Positions 8,862 through 16,729 of a stretch of 64,000 bases of DNA are shown here, in pieces. The position numbers and the translations under genes are program-made. The notes beneath the pieces are model-generated. The model ran no database searches. It saw only the letters and a program-made list of their open reading frames with translations, and had not been told where the DNA came from. Source of the DNA: Pelorhabdus rhamnosifermentans (GTDB lineage Bacteria; Bacillota; Negativicutes; UMGS1260); the NCBI RefSeq assembly GCF_018835585.1, contig NZ_JAHGVE010000011.1, positions 81,499 through 145,498 of the forward strand, given 5' to 3'. Position 1 is the stretch's first letter. The number at the start of each line of letters is the position of its first letter.

Positions 8862-9524
8862 ATGATGGAACGAATGATCATGGATAAAATTGTTGAGCAA
8901 GTCGTTACAGCCTTGTCGCATGTAAACGAGGCCGATTTATTAGTGAAGCCCATCCCTGTAGGAGTGTCAAATCGCCACATCCACCTCTCTGCTGAACATA
9001 TGGAAAAATTGTTTGGTTGCGGTAAGAAATTAACGAGGCAAAAGGAGCTCATTCAAGCGGGTCAATTTGCGGCCGCCGAAAAGGTGATCCTTGTGGGCCC
9101 CAAAGGAGTTTTGCAGGGAGTCAGAGTGCTCGGCCCCTTAAGAGAAACGACACAAATTGAAATTTCTCGTACAGACGGTTTTGGTCTGGGAGTCGTACCA
9201 CCCTTTCGGGATTCCGGTGATATCAAGGGATCGCCAGGAATTGTTGTTGTGGGTCCTTCTGGCGCCGTTACGTTACAAGAAGGCGTAATTTGTGCAGCGA
9301 GACATGTTCATATGTACAATGATGATGCGAGATACTTTGGCGTTTCAGACGGAGATCACGTGACAATTGTCATTGACGGGGAGAGAGGACTTTCGTTCAA
9401 CAATGTTTTTGTGCGTGTAGGCCCTAAGTGTCGGTTGGAATTTCATATTGACACGGATGAAGCCAATGCTGCTGGTTTAAAAACAGGTGATAAAGTGATT
9501 TTGCCGCAGCATATGGAGGTGTAA
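8862..9524 (+). CDS. pduL: PduL-type phosphate propanoyltransferase
   Basis: A 220-residue PduL phosphotransacylase, converting propionyl-CoA and phosphate to propionyl phosphate and recycling CoA in the microcompartment lumen. The two zinc-ligand motifs are visible: VSNRHIHLS (His39, His41) and CAARHVHMY (His148, His150), with the FRDSGD segment near residue 117 between them. The N-terminal helix MDKIVEQVVTALSH is a predicted encapsulation peptide. Starts at tandem ATG codons after GGAGGTGAG. No propionate kinase (pduW) follows in the window, so ATP formation from propionyl phosphate must rely on a kinase elsewhere. Confidence 0.95.
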   Translation: MMERMIMDKIVEQVVTALSHVNEADLLVKPIPVGVSNRHIHLSAEHMEKLFGCGKKLTRQKELIQAGQFAAAEKVILVGPKGVLQGVRVLGPLRETTQIEISRTDGFGLGVVPPFRDSGDIKGSPGIVVVGPSGAVTLQEGVICAARHVHMYNDDARYFGVSDGDHVTIVIDGERGLSFNNVFVRVGPKCRLEFHIDTDEANAAGLKTGDKVILPQHMEV

Positions 9525-9525
9525 T

Positions 9526-10317
9526 ATGGATCAGGAAGAATTGGTGAAACGCGTGACGAGTGAAGTTTTGCGCCAATTGCAGCAACGGAATGTAGCTGAA
9601 TGTGTACAATCTCATGAGGCTGCTATACACGCGTTAGCTATTTTTACAGGGGGGACCATGGGTTGTACCGAAGGGTTGGAAGAATTAAAAAAGCTCAAAT
9701 CCCATGGCTTTGATATTACGGTTGTTTTATCTCCTGCGGCTGAAAAAATAATAGGCATGGATGCAATTCAAGCCGAGCTTGGCAAGCGAAACGAGATCAT
9801 TACCAGCCAGTCTAGTTATCCCAAGCAGCTTTTACAGCAAGCTCAGCTTGTTCTTGTTCCCGTACTTACACAAAATACGGCAGCGAAATTAGCCTTTACT
9901 ATTGCGGATACGCAAGTGACTACGCTGATTATGCAGGCGCTCATGATGGGAAAGCCCGTCATAGCGGCTGTAGATGCAGCTGATCCGGAGACCAAGGGAC
10001 GTGTGCAGGCTCATATGGGCAAGGCTTCTGTGGGGTTACTTAGGACGTTGCGCGGCAATCTTGAAAAACTAAAAGCCCATGGCATGCGGCTTGTAACTGT
10101 GGAGTCTTTGGCTGAGGAAAGTCAAAAAATGATGGAAGGTCTTATGAGTCCACTGCCGAGAACGGAAAAGACTAAAAAAAGTATTCTTGATGCAAAAACT
10201 GTTAAAAATGCCGCTATGCAGCATAACAAGGTCCTTACGGTTTCGTTAACAACGCTTGTGACGCCTTTGGCTTATGATGTTGCCCGTGATTTTGGTATAG
10301 AGATTATCAAGCAGTAG
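9526..10317 (+). CDS. Microcompartment-associated flavoprotein in the pduM position
   Basis: A 263-residue protein of the HFCD-type flavoprotein family (the fold of phosphopantothenoylcysteine decarboxylase). FTGGTMGCTEGLEELKKL (about 38-55) followed by ITVVLSPAAEKIIG gives the first Rossmann-like unit, and LTQNTAAKLA with MQALMMGKPVIAA gives the conserved flavin-binding part. The N-terminus (QEELVKRVTSEVLRQL) is an encapsulation-type helix, and the C-terminus (TPLAYDVARDFGIEII) resembles tails seen on BMC accessory proteins, including PduM. It lies between pduL and pduN, exactly where Salmonella has pduM. Flavoproteins of this family are known from other BMC loci but have no settled function; a role in flavin supply or lumen redox is inference. 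Confidence 0.75.
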   Translation: MDQEELVKRVTSEVLRQLQQRNVAECVQSHEAAIHALAIFTGGTMGCTEGLEELKKLKSHGFDITVVLSPAAEKIIGMDAIQAELGKRNEIITSQSSYPKQLLQQAQLVLVPVLTQNTAAKLAFTIADTQVTTLIMQALMMGKPVIAAVDAADPETKGRVQAHMGKASVGLLRTLRGNLEKLKAHGMRLVTVESLAEESQKMMEGLMSPLPRTEKTKKSILDAKTVKNAAMQHNKVLTVSLTTLVTPLAYDVARDFGIEIIKQ

Positions 10318-10341
10318 CACAAAAAACAGGGAGCGATATGT

Positions 10342-10629
10342 ATGTGGGTGGGAAAAGTGATTGGTACGCTCGTAGCCACACCAAAGGATGATACATTGAC
10401 AGGTAGCAAATTGCTTATTGTTCAGCCGACTCAGTTGGGCCTGAATCAAGGGAGACGAGCTCCGGTTGTTGCTGTCGATGCCATTGGTGCAGGTACAGGG
10501 GAGTCGGTCTTGGTTGTTGAAGGAAGCTCCGCTCGTCATGTCACAGGAAATGCTTCCGCAGCTGTTGATGCTGCTATTATTGGAATTATTGACAATATCG
10601 AGTTAGATAACAGTTTACTCGAGGAGTAA
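10342..10629 (+). CDS. pduN: PduN/EutN/CcmL-type vertex protein
   Basis: A 95-residue pentameric vertex protein: MWVGKVIGTLVATPKDDTL and LLIVQPT at the start, and AVDAIGAGTGESVLVVEG in the middle are the family signatures. Pentamers cap the corners of the polyhedral shell. Only one such gene is present, as in other pdu operons. It starts 24 bases after the flavoprotein and ends three bases before pduO. Confidence 0.95.
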   Translation: MWVGKVIGTLVATPKDDTLTGSKLLIVQPTQLGLNQGRRAPVVAVDAIGAGTGESVLVVEGSSARHVTGNASAAVDAAIIGIIDNIELDNSLLEE

Positions 10630-10632
10630 TGT

Positions 10633-11619
10633 ATGATGAAAGTTTATACAAAAACAGGCGATCAAGGGCAAACGAGTTTATTGAGTAAACAGCGGGTTTT
10701 TAAAGATCATATCAGAGTAGAGGCCTATGGTACGGTAGATGAAGCCAATACTATGATGGGGCTAGCGAAATCCCTCTCAAATAGAGGCTGGGTTCAAGAA
10801 TTACTTCAGCCCATTCAAGAAGAACTGATTTTATTAAATGCCGATTTAGCTACTGAGCAGCGGGCAGCAGGAGAACCTGCTCGTATTGCCCAGAAGCAGG
10901 TGGATCATTTAGAATCCATTATTGATTTTTTGGAAAATAAACGGATACCGCAAAAATACTTTGTTACGCCAGGCAATTGTCCAACAAGTGCAGCTCTTGA
11001 TTTAGCGCGGACTGTTGTACGGCGGGCTGAACGTGCCGTGGTAAAACTGAGTCGAACCGAACCTGAGACAGTACCAGTACCTGTCTGTCTTTATTTAAAT
11101 CGACTTTCTGATTTATTATTTGTTTTGGCTCGGTGTGTTGAACAAGAGGAAATTGTTTCACTAGTTACTCAAAACGTACTTGAGATTTTAGATCAAGAGG
11201 GTGTTCAGCTTCAGAAACAAGGAAACACAATGCTTGAGAAGGCAAAAAAAATGCTTGAGGCAGCTGAACGAAAAGCATGTGAAATTCATATTCCCATGGT
11301 CATTGCTGTTGTTGACGAAGGGGGAAATTTAGTTGCTCAAGAGCGGATGGATGGCGCATTATTAGCGAGTCTTTCCCTTGCACTCGATAAAGCTTATACA
11401 GCCGTTGCGCTCAAAATGTCTACAGATAAACTGGCTGAGCAAGTTACTCCAGGCCAGCCTTTGTTTGGCGTTAACTCTGCTGGGAGCGGCAGATACATCG
11501 TTTTTGGCGGTGGATATCCATTAATGACAGCAGGTCTTGTTGTCGGTGGTTTGGGAGTGAGCGGAGGAACAGTAGCTGAAGATATGATGGTTGCTCAAGC
11601 TGGGTTAAAGGCTTGGTAA
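10633..11619 (+). CDS. pduO: PduO-type ATP:cob(I)alamin adenosyltransferase with C-terminal GlcG/DUF336 domain
   Basis: A 328-residue two-domain protein. The N-terminal 180 residues form the PduO adenosyltransferase, with YTKTGDQGQTSLL (phosphate/ATP loop), VEAYGTVDEAN and LARTVVRRAERAVV. The C-terminal 140 residues form the haem-binding GlcG-like domain (PMVIAVVDEGGNLVAQ and the glycine-rich FGGGYPLM end). It converts cob(I)alamin to adenosylcobalamin for the dehydratase. PduS, encoded two genes downstream, supplies the reduced cobalamin in Salmonella. Confidence 0.95.
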   Translation: MMKVYTKTGDQGQTSLLSKQRVFKDHIRVEAYGTVDEANTMMGLAKSLSNRGWVQELLQPIQEELILLNADLATEQRAAGEPARIAQKQVDHLESIIDFLENKRIPQKYFVTPGNCPTSAALDLARTVVRRAERAVVKLSRTEPETVPVPVCLYLNRLSDLLFVLARCVEQEEIVSLVTQNVLEILDQEGVQLQKQGNTMLEKAKKMLEAAERKACEIHIPMVIAVVDEGGNLVAQERMDGALLASLSLALDKAYTAVALKMSTDKLAEQVTPGQPLFGVNSAGSGRYIVFGGGYPLMTAGLVVGGLGVSGGTVAEDMMVAQAGLKAW

Positions 11620-11651
11620 CTGGCACGATTGAAACAAGGAGGAATACAGAG

Positions 11652-13088
11652 ATGATTGCTGATCAAACGTTAATTGCTCAAATTACTACTGAAGTTTTAG
11701 CAAAATTACAAGGTTCGACTTGCTCAACTGAAAATATCAGCGGGGTTTATGATACAGTCGATGAAGCCGTAACAGCAGCAAGAAAAGCTTATGAGGAACT
11801 CAGAAAATGTTCGATAGCCAAACGTGAAGAGCTTGTTCAGGCCATGCGCAAGGTTGCTTATGACAATGCTGCTATGTTGGCTAAGATGGCTGTGGACGAA
11901 TCCGGTATGGGACGAGTCGAAGATAAAACGCTTAAAAATCAAATGGCTTCACAGAAGACGCCTGGTACGGAAAATCTGTGCACTGAGGCGTGGAGCGGTG
12001 ATCGGGGACTGTCTCTCATTGAAATGGGTCCTTATGGTGTCATTGGTGCGATTACACCTACGACGAATCCTTCGGAAACGATTATTTGCAACGGCATTGG
12101 CATGATTGCCGCTGGCAATGCCGTTTTTTTTAGCCCTCATCCTACAGCGAAGAAAACATCACTTGAGACGATCCGTCTATTTAACGAGGCCATTATTCAG
12201 GCGGGTGGTCCAGCTAATCTACTGACAGCCATTTCTCAGCCGTCGATCGAAGCGACAACAACGATGATGCATCATCCACTCATTAATATGCTTGTTGCCA
12301 CAGGCGGGCCGGGGGTAGTCAAAGCGGTCTTATCGTCGGGTAAGAAGGCTATTGGCGCAGGAGCTGGCAATCCACCGGCTGTTGTTGATGAAACCGCCGA
12401 TATTCAAAAAGCAGCGAAGGATATTATTGCTGGCTGTTCTTTTGATAATAATTTGCCCTGCATTGCTGAAAAAGAGGTAATTGCTGTAGGCTGTATTGCT
12501 GATGAGCTCGTTTCTTATATGCAAAAATACGGGGCTTATCTTATATCCGGTGATGCTATTGAGCGTCTTCTTCATGTTGTGATGACTGAAAAAGAATCTA
12601 AAAAGAGCCAAGGCTGTACGGAAAAGCCGAAAAAATCTTATGGTATTAATAAAGATTATGTTGGAAGAGACGCCAAATTTATTTTGAGTAAAATTGGTAT
12701 TGATGTACCTGACAGTGTACGCGTGATTTTGTGCGAAACAGAGGCGGATCATCCCTTTGTTGTAGAAGAGCTCATGATGCCGATTTTGGCAGTTGTTCAA
12801 GTCAAAGATATTGATGCTGCCATTGATTTGGCTGTGAAGGTGGAACATGGCAATCGTCACACAGCCATTATGCATTCGAAAAATGTCGATCATTTAACTC
12901 GCTTGGCCAAGGCGATTGAAACAACGATTTTTGTGAAAAATGCTCCTTCTTATGCAGGGATTGGTGTTGGCGGCGAAGGTTATATAACCTTTACAATCGC
13001 TGGACCTACGGGTGAAGGCTTGACTGCACCGCGCAGTTTTACCCGCCAAAGGCGGTGTGTTCTTGTTGATGCATTTTCCATCGTTTAG
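11652..13088 (+). CDS. pduP: CoA-acylating propionaldehyde dehydrogenase
   Basis: A 478-residue PduP homologue that oxidises propionaldehyde to propionyl-CoA with NAD+ and CoA. Visible are an N-terminal encapsulation helix (DQTLIAQITTEVLAKL), the ALDH nucleotide region GPYGVIGAITPTTNP, and the nucleophile Cys270 in NNLPCIAEKEV. The ATG at 11652 is preceded by AAGGAGG; the in-frame start at 11613 lies inside pduO and is rejected. Its NADH would be recycled by pduQ-type alcohol dehydrogenase in the Salmonella system; that gene is absent here. Confidence 0.95.
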   Translation: MIADQTLIAQITTEVLAKLQGSTCSTENISGVYDTVDEAVTAARKAYEELRKCSIAKREELVQAMRKVAYDNAAMLAKMAVDESGMGRVEDKTLKNQMASQKTPGTENLCTEAWSGDRGLSLIEMGPYGVIGAITPTTNPSETIICNGIGMIAAGNAVFFSPHPTAKKTSLETIRLFNEAIIQAGGPANLLTAISQPSIEATTTMMHHPLINMLVATGGPGVVKAVLSSGKKAIGAGAGNPPAVVDETADIQKAAKDIIAGCSFDNNLPCIAEKEVIAVGCIADELVSYMQKYGAYLISGDAIERLLHVVMTEKESKKSQGCTEKPKKSYGINKDYVGRDAKFILSKIGIDVPDSVRVILCETEADHPFVVEELMMPILAVVQVKDIDAAIDLAVKVEHGNRHTAIMHSKNVDHLTRLAKAIETTIFVKNAPSYAGIGVGGEGYITFTIAGPTGEGLTAPRSFTRQRRCVLVDAFSIV

Positions 13089-13121
13089 GCAAAATTTGGA
13101 TAGGTAGGGAGTCGGTTCAAA

Positions 13122-14453
13122 ATGCGTGACGAAATTGTTGCTGCTGTCAAGGCGGCTGGTGTAGTAGGGGCAGGCGGAGCAGGTTTTCCTACGCATGTAA
13201 AAATCAACGCTACTGTGCACCTCGTTATTGCCAATGGTGCGGAATGCGAGCCTTTGCTGAGAGCCAATGATCATCTGATGATTACGGAAAGTAAAAAACT
13301 CATTGTGGGACTTAAGGCGGTCATGCTTGCTACGGGTGCCCATGAAGGAATGATTGCACTCAAGAAAAAGCATGTTGAAGCGATTCGTTGTTTGCAGCAG
13401 ACTCTTGATGAAATGAAGGACCGGGAAGTCACACTGTCTTTTTTGCCTGATATTTATCCAGCTGGAGATGAGCAGGTTCTTGTTCATGAAGTAACAGGTA
13501 AAATTGTGCCTGAAGGCGGCATTCCTTTACAAGTCGGTGTCGTTGTAGCCAATGTCGAAACATTATTTAATGTAGCCAATGCTCTTGAAGGGCAGCCTGT
13601 GACAGAAAAATTTGTAACTGTTGCTGGGGCTGTACGCACACCACTGACAGTAAAAGTTCCGCTCGGTATGAAGGTAGAGGAGCTCATCGCTTTAGCTGGT
13701 GGAGCTACTTCTTATCCGTTTGCAGTGATTGACGGGGGTCCCATGATGGGAAAGCTCATTGATAACGATGCAGCTGTAACCAAAACAACAGGTGGTATTC
13801 TTGTTTTGCCTGCTGACCATACCATTGTAGTGAATAAAAATGTATCATGGGAGGCTACGCTTCATCGGGCCAAAGCCGTTTGTTGTAATTGTTTGGGTTG
13901 TACCGAAGCTTGTCCCAGGCATTTACTTGGACATCATATAGCACCTCATCGCATTATGCAGGCTATCGGCAGAGGTCAGCTAAGTGAGGTAGATGTTTTT
14001 TCGGAAGCATTCTTATGCTCTGAATGTGGTGTATGCGATACTTATGGCTGTACTATGGGGTTATCGCCGCGTAAGGTCAATGGTTATCTCAAAAAACAAT
14101 TTGCCAAGGCGGGTATTAAAAATTCTCATCATCATAAACCGGAACATGTGCAAGCTAATCGTTCCTACCGTTTGGTTCCGACACAACGTCTTATTGCGCG
14201 GTTAGGCATTTTGAAATACGATGTGCCAGCGCCGCTTATTATTCAGAATGCTGTTCCTCGTGAAGTGTGCTTAACTTTGTCAGGGCATATCGGGGCACCT
14301 GCTAAACCGATTGTTGCTGTAGGGGAGCAGGTAGCAAAAGGCGATCTTATTGCAACCATTCCTGATGGAGCAGCCGTAGGCGCGAATGTGCATGCAAGCA
14401 TTACAGGAACTATTTTTAAGAGCGATTCTTGTATCTGTATACGGGCTGTTTAA
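13122..14453 (+). CDS. pduS: PduS-type cobalamin reductase (RnfC-like Fe-S flavoprotein)
   Basis: A 443-residue protein with the RnfC/Nqo1 fold: GAGGAGFPTHVKINA (FMN/NADH site) at the N-terminus, an SLBB domain near residues 165-220, two [4Fe-4S] motifs (CCNCLGCTEACP and CSECGVCDTYGC), and a C-terminal barrel-sandwich domain. PduS reduces cob(III)alamin to cob(I)alamin for PduO and is associated with the shell protein PduT. A second protein of the same fold, RnfC, is encoded at 25438, but domain order differs: RnfC has the barrel-sandwich domain at its N-terminus. Confidence 0.94.
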   Translation: MRDEIVAAVKAAGVVGAGGAGFPTHVKINATVHLVIANGAECEPLLRANDHLMITESKKLIVGLKAVMLATGAHEGMIALKKKHVEAIRCLQQTLDEMKDREVTLSFLPDIYPAGDEQVLVHEVTGKIVPEGGIPLQVGVVVANVETLFNVANALEGQPVTEKFVTVAGAVRTPLTVKVPLGMKVEELIALAGGATSYPFAVIDGGPMMGKLIDNDAAVTKTTGGILVLPADHTIVVNKNVSWEATLHRAKAVCCNCLGCTEACPRHLLGHHIAPHRIMQAIGRGQLSEVDVFSEAFLCSECGVCDTYGCTMGLSPRKVNGYLKKQFAKAGIKNSHHHKPEHVQANRSYRLVPTQRLIARLGILKYDVPAPLIIQNAVPREVCLTLSGHIGAPAKPIVAVGEQVAKGDLIATIPDGAAVGANVHASITGTIFKSDSCICIRAV

Positions 14454-14494
14454 TAATTCCTTTTATTCTTATTCCAAAAAATTAAGGGGGAATC

Positions 14495-15220
14495 ATGATG
14501 AGTTATTTTGCAGGCGAATTATTTGGTACAGCCATTTTAATTATTTTTGGTGCCGGAGTTGTGGCAGGAGCTGTTCTTAAAAATTCTAAGTCACAAAGTC
14601 AAGGATGGCTGGCAATAACAACAGGTTGGGCTTTTGGCGTAATGATGGGGGCCTTTTGTGCAAATGCCTTGGGAGCGCAGGGTGACTTAAATCCAGCAGT
14701 TACTTTTGCGAAATTGCTCATTGGTACTTATACCGTATCTGATGCAATATTAATTGTTATTGCTGAATTTATTGGTGCATTTATTGGTGCCACCGTTGCC
14801 TGGTTGGCTTATTTTCCTCACTGGGAAGCTACGGACGATAAACCTGGAAAACTAGGTGTTTTCTGTACTGGACCAGCCATTCGTAACTATATAGCAAATT
14901 TACTTTGCGAAATTATTGGCACGACTGTGTTAGTTCTTGGTATCTATGCTATTTTCTCGAAAAATGTCGGTGGCATTGTTCCTGGAATGGGTAATTTCTT
15001 AGTTGCTGTCCTTATCTGGGGAATTGGTCTAAGTTTAGGTGGCCCTACTGGATATGCCATCAACCCGGCTCGTGACCTCGGTCCTCGGATTGCCCATGCC
15101 ATTCTTCCTATTGCAGGCAAAGGGGATTCAGATTGGGCTTATTCCTGGGTTCCTGTTGTAGGTCCGATGATTGGCGGCGGATTGGCTTTTGTTATTGGCA
15201 GAGGCCTTGGTTTCCTATGA
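14495..15220 (+). CDS. pduF: Propanediol/glycerol diffusion facilitator (aquaglyceroporin)
   Basis: A 241-residue MIP-family channel with six hydrophobic segments and both NPA boxes: DLNPAVTF (about residue 68) and INPARDLGPR (about residue 190). The Asp after the second NPAR marks glycerol-type rather than water-type channels. In Salmonella pduF lies upstream of the operon; here it sits between pduS and pduT. AAGGGGG precedes tandem ATG codons (14495 and 14498). The following 117 bases before pduT hold no recognisable gene. Confidence 0.92.
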   Translation: MMSYFAGELFGTAILIIFGAGVVAGAVLKNSKSQSQGWLAITTGWAFGVMMGAFCANALGAQGDLNPAVTFAKLLIGTYTVSDAILIVIAEFIGAFIGATVAWLAYFPHWEATDDKPGKLGVFCTGPAIRNYIANLLCEIIGTTVLVLGIYAIFSKNVGGIVPGMGNFLVAVLIWGIGLSLGGPTGYAINPARDLGPRIAHAILPIAGKGDSDWAYSWVPVVGPMIGGGLAFVIGRGLGFL

Positions 15221-15337
15221 TTTTTAAGGTGCATAATTGGAGTTCGCCCAAATACGGCTTCTATGGGAGTTTTTAGCAATATTGGCAGCGGCAAGCTCAT
15301 GTATGTCCGTGTTTTGTAATGATGGGGGGAATAGAAT

Positions 15338-15889
15338 ATGAAGCGTGCTATGGGATTGTTGGAATTAAAGAATATTACGCAGGGAATTTTGGCCGCTGAT
15401 GCCATGCTCAAAGCAGCGAATGTAGAAATTATTTTAGCGCAAGCCATGTGTCCGGGAAAATATGTTGTCATGGTAGCAGGCGATGTGGGGGCTGTTCAAA
15501 GTGCTGTGCGCAGTGGCAAAGTTGTGGGTGGAACAGAAAATGTTGTCGATGAATTTGTATTGCCTAATTTACATGATAGTGTGTTGCCTGCTATCAGTGG
15601 CTGTACCGAAGTAAAAAAGCTCAGCGCACTTGGCGTTATCGAAAGCTATTCCATCGCATCAGCTATTGTTGCTGCTGATACGGCAGCGAAAGCTGCAGCT
15701 ATTGAACTTCTTGAAGTTCGTTTGGCTAGAGGTATGGGCGGAAAGGCTGTTGTTACGTTAACAGGTGATGTGGGAGCTGTCAAGGCGGCTGTTCGGGCTG
15801 GTAGCAATGCCATTAAAGAAAGCGGTTTTTTGGTGGATCAACTTGTACTCGCAGCACCTCATCAACAACTGAGTACGCTCGTATTTTGA
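15338..15889 (+). CDS. pduT: PduT-type trimeric shell protein with pore cysteine
   Basis: A 183-residue tandem-BMC protein. Cys38 in the MCPGKYVVMV segment occupies the position that, in Salmonella PduT, provides one ligand per subunit to a [4Fe-4S] cluster in the trimer pore. The linker ends the first domain with VLPNLHDSVLPAISG, also typical of PduT. It is thought to pass electrons between lumen and cytosol and to interact with PduS. It is the last gene of the operon; a hairpin follows. Confidence 0.95.
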   Translation: MKRAMGLLELKNITQGILAADAMLKAANVEIILAQAMCPGKYVVMVAGDVGAVQSAVRSGKVVGGTENVVDEFVLPNLHDSVLPAISGCTEVKKLSALGVIESYSIASAIVAADTAAKAAAIELLEVRLARGMGGKAVVTLTGDVGAVKAAVRAGSNAIKESGFLVDQLVLAAPHQQLSTLVF

Positions 15890-15909
15890 CGTGGTACAGG
15901 ATTAGTATG

Positions 15910-15951
15910 ACAAAGAGTATTGGAAAAAATCATTTCTAATACTCTTTGTTA
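15910..15951 (+). terminator. Hairpin at the end of the pdu operon
   Basis: ACAAAGAGTATT (15910-15921) pairs perfectly with AATACTCTTTGT (15938-15949). The following T-run is short, so termination may be weak. Confidence 0.6.
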
Positions 15952-15994
15952 TCAATAGATATAAACGATAAGTTTTTTTAAAGGAGATTCATCT

Positions 15995-16552
15995 ATGGAT
16001 TGGTTGTTTTCGCTTCTTATCGCTTTAGCTGCGAATATTGACAATCTTGGCGTAGGCATTGCGTACGGGTCACGAAAAATGGACATTTCAATTCGAGCTA
16101 ACTTGATTATTGCATTCTTATCGTTTCTGGCTACCTTGTTTGCAGCTAACATAGGAGCATTCCTGAATGAAACAATTCAGTTGAAATATGCGGGTGATTT
16201 AGGGGCGGTGATTCTCATTTGTGCAGGGCTATGGATTATTCTGGGGCCAGCTGAACTGATCCATCAGCCAGAAAAGGCAGATCGGGATTGTTCGAACCAT
16301 CTTGATGATGCAGAAGCCGTATTGCTCGGCATAGCCTTATCGGCGAATGCTGTTGCCGGTGGGCTTGATGCGGGGTTAGTTGCCCTACCTATTCTGGTAA
16401 TTTCTTTATTTGTGGGACTATTTAGTTTCCTGACCATTGCTTTTGGCTGTTCTATCGGCAGAGTCTATCTGGCCAAACGCTTAGGAAATGCGGCAACCAA
16501 TGTGTCAGGACTATTGATGTTGGCTATTGGGCTATATCAACTAAGGTGCTGA
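15995..16552 (+). CDS. ytaF: YtaF/MntP-family membrane protein
   Basis: A 185-residue protein with about six membrane segments in two repeated halves. Each half starts with a small-residue/Asp/Asn pattern (ALAANIDNLGVGIAYG near residue 10 and GIALSANAVAGGLDAG near residue 112), the arrangement of the MntP manganese-exporter family and of the sporulation protein YtaF. The wording of the first repeat fits YtaF better than MntP. No manganese riboswitch precedes it; an AAAGGAG site does. YtaF is a sporulation membrane protein of unsettled transport activity; a metal-efflux role is inference. Confidence 0.75.
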   Translation: MDWLFSLLIALAANIDNLGVGIAYGSRKMDISIRANLIIAFLSFLATLFAANIGAFLNETIQLKYAGDLGAVILICAGLWIILGPAELIHQPEKADRDCSNHLDDAEAVLLGIALSANAVAGGLDAGLVALPILVISLFVGLFSFLTIAFGCSIGRVYLAKRLGNAATNVSGLLMLAIGLYQLRC

Positions 16553-16617
16553 ATAAGTAACGAGAAGGTTGCGTTAAAAATAAATTGAAATTTAAAGGAT
16601 TTTATCTAAAAAAGTCG

Positions 16618-16666
16618 AAACATTCTAAAGTTCTTAGTCATTTAGGAACTTTAGAATGTTTTTTGA
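16618..16666 (+). terminator. Intrinsic terminator after the ytaF-like gene
   Basis: AAACATTCTAAAGTTC (16618-16633) pairs with GAACTTTAGAATGTTT (16646-16661), followed by a T-run. Confidence 0.9.
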
Positions 16667-16729
16667 TTATTGAAGAGCTTATGCCTGGATGTTTTGCAAG
16701 GATTTTAGGAGAGAAGGAATTTATGCACC

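Noticed and set aside
12894..13487. Minus-strand open frame of 197 codons across pduP/pduS
   Set aside because: Runs across the junction of two real genes on the other strand, including their RBS region; no motif.
15221..15337. Open frame continuing after the pduF stop, about 35 codons to a TAA before pduT
   Set aside because: No RBS at an internal ATG and no similarity to any known short protein; chance open frame.
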